A stretch of 12,889 nt of DNA from CAZCZU01 sp964503475 (GTDB taxonomy: Bacteria; Pseudomonadota; Zetaproteobacteria; Mariprofundales; Mariprofundaceae), in NCBI GenBank assembly GCA_964503475.1, contig CAZCZU010000057.1, forward strand, positions 1 through 12,889. Reading direction: 5' to 3'. Below are positions 6,849-12,889 of the stretch, piece after piece. The notes beneath the pieces are model-generated. The model saw only the letters and a list, made by a program, of their open reading frames with translations, searched no databases and was not told where the DNA came from. The number at the start of each line of letters is the position of its first letter. Positions within the stretch are counted from its first letter, which is position 1. A program made the position numbers and the translations under genes.

Positions 6849-7139
6849 TTATTTTTTCGTTTGTTTGATACGAGCCGCCTGCTGGGCATCGCGACGGGCC
6901 TCGACCGCCTTGCGGCGGGCTCTCTCGTATTGCTGCGCATCGATGGCGGCAGCAGCCTCGCCCAATGCCTGCTCGGCACTCTGCAGGTATTTATCGGCCC
7001 GTTGATCGCCGCCCTCGATATCCTGAGCGGTCTTCAGCGCGGTGCGCGCCTCGGCCATCTCCTGAACCGGCGGCTTCACGGTACATGCGGCAAGGGCTGT
7101 CACCAGCCCTGCCAGAATCAGCATCTGTTTCAGCTTCAT
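6849..7139 (-). CDS. Small lipoprotein, DUF4398-like
   Basis: A predicted lipoprotein of about 96 residues. It has a basic start, a hydrophobic core and the lipobox LAAC, so the mature protein would start at the lipidated cysteine. The rest is a charged, alanine-rich helical or coiled-coil segment with AEARTALKTAQD and repeated Ala/Glu/Arg patterns, as in DUF4398 proteins, whose role is unknown. The residue after the cysteine is threonine, so outer-membrane sorting is likely by the Asp+2 rule. The ATG at 7139 is chosen because GTGAG lies 6 bases upstream; ATG 7145 would add two residues but the same site would then touch the start codon. It lies about 37 bases after aspS and about 20 bases before icd, in the same direction, so it is probably cotranscribed with one or both. 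Confidence 0.75.
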   Translation of the reverse strand: MKLKQMLILAGLVTALAACTVKPPVQEMAEARTALKTAQDIEGGDQRADKYLQSAEQALGEAAAAIDAQQYERARRKAVEARRDAQQAARIKQTKK

Positions 7140-7176
7140 CCGCATCTCACAAGAATCTGCTTCATGGTACGCCTTG

Positions 7177-8955
7177 TCAAACGGCCGTCCGGCGTTTGCG
7201 CAGGCCCAGCTCCTTGAGCTGCGCCTCGGCCACCTCGCTCGGCGCCTCGCACATCAGGTCGGCCGCCTTCTGCGTTTTCGGGAAAGCGATGACATCACGG
7301 ATCGAGTCCGAGCCGGTCATCAGGGCCAGCACACGGTCGAGGCCGAATGCGAGACCACCGTGCGGCGGCGCACCGAACTGCAGCGCCTCGACCAGGAAGC
7401 CGAACTTCGCCTCGGCCTCCTCATCGGAGATGCCCAGGGCTGCGAAGATACGCTTCTGCATCTCCGGATCGTGGATACGGATCGAGCCGCCACCGATCTC
7501 GGTGCCGTTCCAGACCAGGTCGTAGGCCTGCGAACGCACCTCGAGCGGGTCGGAATCGAGCTTCATCAGGTCGGCCGGCTGCGGTGCGGTGAACGGGTGA
7601 TGCAGGGCATCCAGGCGCTTCTCTTCGGCATTCCAGCCAAACATCGGGAAGTCGACCACCCAGACAAAACGGTTGTCGCCCTCCTTGATCAGGCCGAGGT
7701 CGTGACCCAACCTGACGCGCAGATGGCCCAGCGAATCGTTAACCACCTTGGTGTCGCCGGCACCGAAAAAGAGCAGGTCGCCGTTCTCCGCCTCACAGGT
7801 ATCGAGAATCTCGGCCAGTACATCCTCGGGCAGGAACTTGACGATCGGCGACTGCAGGCCGTCCGGCAGGCTGGTCTTGTCGTTGACCTTGATCCAGGCC
7901 AGGCCCCTGGCGCCGAAGATGCTCACGTAGTTGGTATAGTCGTCGATCTGCTTGCGGGATAGCTCGGCACCGTTCGGCACACGCAGCACCTTGATCAGGC
8001 CGCCCTTCTCGGCCGGCTCGCGGAACACCTTGAACTCCACCTTCTTCATCAGCTCGGTAATGTCGACATGCTCAAGACCGAAACGCATGTCCGGACGATC
8101 GAGGCCGAAACGGTCCATCGACTCATGCCAGGTGATGCGCTCGAACGGCGTCGAAACCTTCACACCCTGACCATGCTCGAACATGGCCGAGATCAGCCCC
8201 TCGGCCAGTGCCATCACATCCTCCTGATCGACGAAGGACATCTCCAGATCCACCTGGGTGAACTCGGGCTGGCGATCGGCCCGCAGGTCTTCGTCGCGGA
8301 AGCAGCGGGCGATCTGGTAGTAGCGATCCATGCCGGAGACCATCAGCAGCTGTTTGAAAATCTGCGGACTCTGCGGCAGGGCGTAGAAGGAGCCCGGGTA
8401 AACGCGGGAAGGCACCAGGTAGTCGCGGGCACCCTCGGGCGTGGATTTGTTCAGAATCGGCGTCTCGATCTCGAGGAAACCGGACTGATCGAGAAAATTG
8501 CGCGCCGCATGCGTCACACGATGGCGCAGGGCCATGTTGGCCTGCATCTTCGGACGACGCAGATCGAGATAACGGTACTCCAGGCGATGCTGCTCGCCGG
8601 TATCGCAGTCGTCCTCGACCAGGAACGGCGGCGTCTTGGAACGGTTGAGCACCGTCACGCTCACGCCCTTCACCTCAATCTCGCCGGTCGGCAGCTTGCT
8701 GTTCACCGTCTCGGGCGTACGGGCAATCACCTCGCCCGTCACCTCGACGACATCCTGCTGGCGCAGGCTGTGAGCCAGGGCATGCACATCGGCCGTGTCG
8801 GGGTGAACCACCACCTGCACGAGACCGGAACGGTCGCGCACGTCGAGGAAAACCACGCCGCCATGGTCGCGGTTGGTCTGGACCCAGCCGTTCAGTCGGA
8901 CCGTCTGGCCGATATGTTCACTGCGAAAATCGCCGCAATTGGTGCGCGTTGTCAT
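7177..8955 (-). CDS. aspS: Aspartyl-tRNA synthetase (bacterial type, possibly non-discriminating)
   Basis: A cytoplasmic class IIb synthetase that charges tRNA(Asp) with aspartate. The 592 residues fit the bacterial type (E. coli 590). The N-terminal OB-fold anticodon domain covers about 1-105 (GQTVRLNGWVQTNRDHGG). Motif 2 is FRDEDLRADRQPEFTQ (219-234) and motif 3 is GGLAFGLDRVLALMTG (533-548). The bacterial GAD insertion lies between them. Residue 31 is histidine, as in the non-discriminating Pseudomonas aeruginosa enzyme, where E. coli has leucine (L30). Such enzymes also charge tRNA(Asn), for later amidation by GatCAB. That inference needs genomic support not present here. The ATG at 8955 has GGAGG 9 bases upstream and gives the family N-terminus MTTRTNCG; the frame stays open upstream to 9225 but that extension overlaps the protease gene and is not family-like. 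The gap after the protease gene is 80 bases with no terminator visible. Confidence 0.96.
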   Translation of the reverse strand: MTTRTNCGDFRSEHIGQTVRLNGWVQTNRDHGGVVFLDVRDRSGLVQVVVHPDTADVHALAHSLRQQDVVEVTGEVIARTPETVNSKLPTGEIEVKGVSVTVLNRSKTPPFLVEDDCDTGEQHRLEYRYLDLRRPKMQANMALRHRVTHAARNFLDQSGFLEIETPILNKSTPEGARDYLVPSRVYPGSFYALPQSPQIFKQLLMVSGMDRYYQIARCFRDEDLRADRQPEFTQVDLEMSFVDQEDVMALAEGLISAMFEHGQGVKVSTPFERITWHESMDRFGLDRPDMRFGLEHVDITELMKKVEFKVFREPAEKGGLIKVLRVPNGAELSRKQIDDYTNYVSIFGARGLAWIKVNDKTSLPDGLQSPIVKFLPEDVLAEILDTCEAENGDLLFFGAGDTKVVNDSLGHLRVRLGHDLGLIKEGDNRFVWVVDFPMFGWNAEEKRLDALHHPFTAPQPADLMKLDSDPLEVRSQAYDLVWNGTEIGGGSIRIHDPEMQKRIFAALGISDEEAEAKFGFLVEALQFGAPPHGGLAFGLDRVLALMTGSDSIRDVIAFPKTQKAADLMCEAPSEVAEAQLKELGLRKRRTAV

Positions 8956-9035
8956 GCCTGAAAACCTCCGGAAATCGAGGTCGCGCAGGCTAGCGCTCCT
9001 TAAGGCTGCTGCAAAGCACCGGAATCGGGAAAGAT
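8956..9035. other. Intergenic region between the M48 protease gene and aspS
   Basis: These 80 bases contain the aspS ribosome binding site (GGAGG on the minus strand, 8969-8965). I see no hairpin with a T-run and no clear promoter, so it cannot be said whether aspS is read through from the protease gene or has its own promoter. Confidence 0.4.
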
Positions 9036-10952
9036 TTATCCCAGCAACGGCGGCATCGGGCAGTCCAGCGCATCGGCCACGGCGCGCATCGCTTCCACCT
9101 CGTGAATGGTCAGCTGCCCGTCGGCCAGCACGCACTCGACCGCCGCCGTCAGCAGCTGCTTTTTCACTCGTGGTGCGGCCAGCTTCAGGCGACGCAGCGC
9201 CTTGTCGAAATGCGACAGACGGCAATCCTTTTCAGAGGGCATCGGGTGCGTTTCACCCAACAGGGTCTCAATTGCCTTGTTGTAGACCGCCTCGCGATCG
9301 GCATGGGTACCGTAGCGCACCAGTTGAGCCAGAATGCAGGCGCACTCATCGCGCAGCTGGCTGGCTTTATGGAATTTCACGGCCGGCGGCTCGGCCTGGG
9401 CGAAGGTGGCATGCAGATACCCGAGCAGCACGCGATGCAGGGTGTACTCGAAGAGACTCACCTGATGATCGGACTTGATCAGCACACCGACATTCTTCAC
9501 GAACATCTTGTACTGCTGCTCGGAGAGCTCCTTCAGCGCCGGCACCATCATGTCGACCAGCGGCAGGCGCAACTCCGGCGACAAACCCTGCATCATCGGC
9601 TGAATCTCCAGTGTTTCACGGAACACGTTGGGATCGGCCGACTGGCTTAGCAGATTCAGCTGCTGCTTCCGCTGTTTGGCATCGTCGGCGAGCAGCATGG
9701 CATAGACGGCCGCACGCGCCGTGTAGGGATCGTGGGCAAATTCGCGCAACCGGTCCGGCATGCGCGCCAGCAGATTGTCCGCCTGGCGCAGATGTGCCGC
9801 TTCGGGATTACCGATGGCATCGATCATATCCGAAGCCGAAAAGCGCCGGTTCAACGGCACCACGTGTGCGGCAAAGCCGATCGCTGCCTCGGCCGCCACG
9901 GCCATGGAGCGCTGGGTGGCATCGATGTGAGCAGGCTGACCGCGGAAGCCGGGTTCGATGCGCCGAATACGATCCACCAACGGCGGGTGTGTCGCCCACC
10001 AGTCCTTGGCGTACCAGCTCTTCAGGGCATTGCTGAAGAAGAAGTGGCTCGCCTGTGTGGCTCCGGCATGGGCCACACGTGAACCTGCTTTATAGCCGCC
10101 GATCACCTTCAGGGCGCCTGCGATACCGGCCGGGTTGCGGGTAAACTGTACGGCGGCCGCATCGGCCAGAAATTCGCGCTGGCGCGAAACGGCCCGCTTG
10201 ATCATGTCGGCGAAGACCGCCCCGATGGTACCGACGGCGAAGAGCAGGATACCGATCACCATCAGGGCCGGATGCGAACTGCGCTGGCGTGAGGAGTAAC
10301 GGGTAGAATGGCGGGCCGTGAGCAGCATGATACCAAAATCGGAGATCAGGGTGATGCCGAACAGCAGCCCCATCATGCGCATCTTCAGGCGGGTATCGCC
10401 ATTGAAAACATGACTGAACTCGTGGGCAATCACCCCTTGCAACTCATCGCGGTTGAGCATCTCCACCGCCCCGCGCGTCACACCGATGACGGCATCGGAG
10501 GGAGTAAAGCCGGCGGCAAAGGCGTTGATACCATTCTGCGGCAACAGGTAGACGGGAGGTACCGGCATGCCCGAAGCGATGGCCATCTCCTCAACCACAT
10601 TGAGCAGGCGACGATAAAGCGGATCGCGGGTGGCCGCAGGCAGGCGCTCGCCCCCCAGCATGGTGGCCACAGCCGCTCCGCCCCCTTCCGAGAGCTGCCA
10701 GGTGCGCCAGGCGCTGCCGCCGAAAATCACCAGCAGCGTGATGCCGGTGACCCAGTAGAAACGCTGCCAGTGCCAGAAATGGTCGACGGTGAACAGTGGT
10801 CTTTGGCCCTGAACAAAGCCCTGGCCGAAGAAGAGGCCGACTGTCACGGCGACATAGACCGCCAGTACAATCAGCACAATGGCGGCGGCAAAGAGCAGCA
10901 CCAGGCGCGTGGTGTTGCGCCGGGCCTGCTCCTGGTAGCCGAAAAAATCCAT
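9036..10952 (-). CDS. Membrane-bound M48 family zinc metalloprotease with long C-terminal region
   Basis: An HtpX/Ste24-like peptidase of the inner membrane, with a predicted role in membrane-protein quality control. Hydrophobic segments lie at about 17-40, 65-83, 195-212 and 228-250. The catalytic site is HEFSH (177-181) with E178 as the base; the third zinc ligand is E260 in SRQREFLADAAAVQFTR. The core ends near 335 with the family-typical STHPP-like WATHPPLVDRI (319-329). HtpX is about 290 residues, whereas this protein is 638. Residues 345-595 are helical with no domain I recognise. The last 40 residues (LLTAAVECVLADGQLTIHE, 600-618) look like a TerB-type helix pair with the ADG..E pattern. 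The gene follows lemA by 17 bases. There is no Shine-Dalgarno: the sequence before ATG is pyrimidine-rich, and an in-frame TGA two codons upstream fixes the start. Substrates are unknown. Confidence 0.9.
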   Translation of the reverse strand: MDFFGYQEQARRNTTRLVLLFAAAIVLIVLAVYVAVTVGLFFGQGFVQGQRPLFTVDHFWHWQRFYWVTGITLLVIFGGSAWRTWQLSEGGGAAVATMLGGERLPAATRDPLYRRLLNVVEEMAIASGMPVPPVYLLPQNGINAFAAGFTPSDAVIGVTRGAVEMLNRDELQGVIAHEFSHVFNGDTRLKMRMMGLLFGITLISDFGIMLLTARHSTRYSSRQRSSHPALMVIGILLFAVGTIGAVFADMIKRAVSRQREFLADAAAVQFTRNPAGIAGALKVIGGYKAGSRVAHAGATQASHFFFSNALKSWYAKDWWATHPPLVDRIRRIEPGFRGQPAHIDATQRSMAVAAEAAIGFAAHVVPLNRRFSASDMIDAIGNPEAAHLRQADNLLARMPDRLREFAHDPYTARAAVYAMLLADDAKQRKQQLNLLSQSADPNVFRETLEIQPMMQGLSPELRLPLVDMMVPALKELSEQQYKMFVKNVGVLIKSDHQVSLFEYTLHRVLLGYLHATFAQAEPPAVKFHKASQLRDECACILAQLVRYGTHADREAVYNKAIETLLGETHPMPSEKDCRLSHFDKALRRLKLAAPRVKKQLLTAAVECVLADGQLTIHEVEAMRAVADALDCPMPPLLG

Positions 10953-10969
10953 GAATCAGTAAAGGGGGA

Positions 10970-11557
10970 TCAGAAGGAGATGCGCACCGTCTCCTTCTCT
11001 TTCGGGCTCTCGATCTCGAACAGCATCGCCTCGTTGAACCCGAATACGCCGGCAAACATGACGTCCGGGAAGGTCTCGCGCTGGGTGTTGTAGAGCATCA
11101 CCTCGTCGTTGTAGGCCTGACGGGCGAATGCGACACGGTTCTCGGTACTGGTCAGCTCCTCGGTAAGCTGGGCAATGGTCTGGTCCGCCTTCAGGTCCGG
11201 ATAGGCCTCCATCACCGCGTTCAACTGCAGCAGGGCACTGCCCAGCGCGCCTTCCGCTCCCATCAGCGATTTCATGGCCGATGCATCGCCCGGATCGCGA
11301 CTGGCCCGCTTCATGGCACTCATCGCCTGGTTACGCGCCTCGATGACATTCTCCAGCGTCTCCTTCTCGTGCTTCAGGTAGGCCTTGGCAGCCTCGACCA
11401 GATTCGGAATCAGGTCATAGCGACGCTTAAGCTGCACATCGATCTGGGAAAAGGCATTTTTGAAGCGGTTTTTCAGCTTCACCAGTCGGTTGTAGATCAG
11501 AATGATGTATCCGATCAGGAAAATAATTACGCCAAGTACAATCCATAAAGCAGTCAT
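10970..11557 (-). CDS. lemA: LemA family protein
   Basis: A small membrane-anchored protein of 195 residues, the usual LemA size. One transmembrane segment at about 4-22 is followed by a long helical-bundle domain. The family signature is seen in YNRLVKLKNRFKNAFSQIDV (22-41) and RRYDLIPNLVE (45-55). LemA proteins often occur next to M48 or TPM-domain membrane proteins; their biochemical function is not settled. The ATG overlaps the TGA of the upstream MFS gene in the sequence ATGA, and a strong GGAGGAGGG lies just before it, so translation is probably coupled. The M48 protease gene follows after 17 bases, supporting a joint role at the membrane. Confidence 0.92.
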   Translation of the reverse strand: MTALWIVLGVIIFLIGYIILIYNRLVKLKNRFKNAFSQIDVQLKRRYDLIPNLVEAAKAYLKHEKETLENVIEARNQAMSAMKRASRDPGDASAMKSLMGAEGALGSALLQLNAVMEAYPDLKADQTIAQLTEELTSTENRVAFARQAYNDEVMLYNTQRETFPDVMFAGVFGFNEAMLFEIESPKEKETVRISF

Positions 11558-12813
11558 ATACCCTCCTCCGCTGAGTGGTCCGGAACACGATAGAGCAGAA
11601 CCGCGCCGGCGGCAAACAGCAGCACAATGGCCAGAATCGAGGCCCGCGCACTACCGGAAAGCATGCTCGCCGCCCCCATCAACATCGGCCCGAGCACAGC
11701 GGCGAACTTACCCAGCATATTGTAAAAACCGAAGAACTCGGCCGACTGGTCGGCCGGGATCAGGCGGGCATACATCGAGCGGGAGAGCGCCTGCACGCCC
11801 CCCATCACCAGCCCGATCACCGAGGCCAGCACATAGAAGTCGCTGGCCTCATTCATGCGCACACTCCAGATGCAGGCAGCGGCATAAATGGCAATACAGA
11901 CGAGAATACTGCGCTTGGTGCCCCAGCGCTCGCCGATATACCCCCAGGCGAGAGCGGCCGGAAAGGCGACGAACTGGGTCAGCAGCAGGGCTGTCATCAA
12001 CACGGAGGCGGCAAAGCCGAGCGACAGGCCGTAATCGACCGCCATGCGCGCCACCGTTCCCACGCCGTCGATATAGAGGAAATAGGCGACCAGAAATAGA
12101 AAGACCACCTTCAGCTGCCGCACATGATGGAAGGTCTGGACGAACTGCTGCCAGCCGGCCCGCATCGACTGCAGAATGTGCACCGTTTCCGCCTCGCGCC
12201 GCTCATGCACCCACAGGGCCAGCGGCACGGTGAACAGCGCCCACCAGATGCCAACGGTAATGAACGACCAGCGCACTGCCTCACCCTTATCATGCAGGCC
12301 GAACCATTCGGGGTGCAGCGTCATCACCACATTGACGGCGAAGAGCAGGCCGCCGCCGATATAGCCCAGGGCGTAGCCGAGCGAGGAGACGCGATCGAGC
12401 CGGTTCCGATCGGCCACATCGACTATCAGGGCATCGTAAAAGACATTGCTGCCGGCAAAGCCGATGGCGCCGGCCACATAGATGAACACGGCCATCATCC
12501 ACGCCCCCTGCGCAATCAGGAACAGGGCCAGCGTCATCAGCACACCCAGCGTGGTGAACATGATCAGGAAGCGCTTTTTCAGGCCGCCCTGATCGGCCAC
12601 CGCCCCCAGCAGCGGCGCCATCAGTGCCACAACAAGCCCCGCCACGGCATTGGCGAGCCCCAGCCAGAAGGTGCTTTCATTGACGGAGAGATCGGCGGCC
12701 CAGTACTGCTTGAAGAAAACGGGAAAGAAGCCGGCCATCACCGTCGTCGTGTAGGCGGAGTTGGCCCAGTCGTAGAGGGCCCAGGAGAGCATGGGTTTGC
12801 GTGGCATGGTCAT
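11554..12813 (-). CDS. MFS permease, UMF1 / Atg22-like family
   Basis: An inner-membrane transporter of 419 residues with about 12 hydrophobic segments. The N-terminal ALYDWANSAYTTTV (12-25) followed by FFPVFF is the hallmark of the UMF1 (unknown major facilitator, Atg22-like) family. A motif A-like loop, GAVADQGGLKKR (70-81), joins helices 2 and 3. Yeast Atg22 exports amino acids from the vacuole; the bacterial substrates are unknown, so no substrate is claimed. ATG 12813 is used, though ATG 12807 (residue 3) is equally possible, because neither has a clear ribosome binding site. Its last codons carry the lemA ribosome binding site, and its TGA overlaps the lemA ATG. It appears to be the first gene of an MFS-lemA-M48 unit. 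Confidence 0.88.
   Translation of the reverse strand: MTMPRKPMLSWALYDWANSAYTTTVMAGFFPVFFKQYWAADLSVNESTFWLGLANAVAGLVVALMAPLLGAVADQGGLKKRFLIMFTTLGVLMTLALFLIAQGAWMMAVFIYVAGAIGFAGSNVFYDALIVDVADRNRLDRVSSLGYALGYIGGGLLFAVNVVMTLHPEWFGLHDKGEAVRWSFITVGIWWALFTVPLALWVHERREAETVHILQSMRAGWQQFVQTFHHVRQLKVVFLFLVAYFLYIDGVGTVARMAVDYGLSLGFAASVLMTALLLTQFVAFPAALAWGYIGERWGTKRSILVCIAIYAAACIWSVRMNEASDFYVLASVIGLVMGGVQALSRSMYARLIPADQSAEFFGFYNMLGKFAAVLGPMLMGAASMLSGSARASILAIVLLFAAGAVLLYRVPDHSAEEGI
11561..11569 (-). promoter_or_regulatory. lemA ribosome binding site inside the MFS gene
   Basis: GGAGGAGGG on the minus strand lies three bases before the lemA ATG, with the upstream GGAGG core about six bases away. It is encoded by the last codons of the MFS gene (AEEG). 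Together with the ATGA overlap it indicates translational coupling. Confidence 0.7.
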
Positions 12814-12889
12814 GGGCGCACTATGCCGTATCTGCCTCGCGTCTCCCCATTTTTTTCAGGCCAGCAGGGGCGCATGGCGGCTGGGCGGG
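12814..12889. other. Right-edge intergenic region, no gene seen
   Basis: The 76 bases upstream of the MFS gene hold no recognisable gene. A seven-base T-run at about 12841-12847 has no hairpin before it on the plus strand, so it is not called as a terminator. The promoter for the MFS-lemA-M48 unit should lie here or beyond the window, but no -35/-10 pair is clear. Confidence 0.4.

Noticed and set aside
8068..8961. A 297-codon plus-strand frame opposite aspS
   Set aside because: It is a shadow of aspS, with no domain and no ribosome binding site of note.
8956..9225. Upstream extension of aspS to a start at 9225
   Set aside because: It overlaps the protease gene, does not look like an AspRS N-terminus, and a good ribosome site precedes ATG 8955.
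12841..12847. A seven-base T-run at the right end as a plus-strand terminator
   Set aside because: No GC-rich hairpin precedes it.

Overview
The window is a compact, GC-rich stretch of bacterial chromosome, by eye about 60% G+C. It holds nine complete protein-coding genes and no RNA genes, insertion sequences, CRISPR arrays or phage genes. The gene content points to a proteobacterium: GluQ, an E. coli-like NADP isocitrate dehydrogenase, CysM, a LemA/M48 protease pair and Gram-negative lipoprotein and exported-protein signals. I cannot name the genus from sequence alone.

Left part, plus strand (about 157-3928): three genes run in one direction. They encode a monovalent cation/proton antiporter with a C-terminal RCK (TrkA-type) module, the glutamyl-queuosine tRNA(Asp) synthetase GluQ, and a CysM-type cysteine synthase. 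All three appear to start at TTG codons. The cysM stop codon overlaps the stop codon of the convergent gene within one CTAG.

Middle and right, minus strand (12813 down to 3925): six genes run the other way. In transcription order they are a UMF1/Atg22-like MFS permease, lemA, a long membrane M48 metalloprotease, aspS, a small lipoprotein, an isocitrate dehydrogenase, then (after a rho-independent terminator) an exported polysaccharide deacetylase. The MFS permease and lemA overlap by ATGA, and lemA and the protease are 17 bases apart, so these three look like one envelope-related unit. The aspS, lipoprotein and icd genes are separated by 20-40 bases and may share a transcript ending at the terminator near 5020-5052.

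The most unusual feature is the isocitrate dehydrogenase. It is 580 residues long instead of about 416. The extra ~163 residues begin exactly where the E. coli enzyme ends. They resemble, over their whole length, the free-standing YbeL/DUF1451 family: a charged helical region followed by a CxxC...CxxC zinc ribbon. I read this as a fusion of a TCA-cycle enzyme to a zinc-ribbon protein of unknown function. Other points of interest are an AspRS carrying the histidine associated with non-discriminating enzymes, a candidate promoter for the deacetylase embedded in the icd terminator, and a TerB-like end on the M48 protease.
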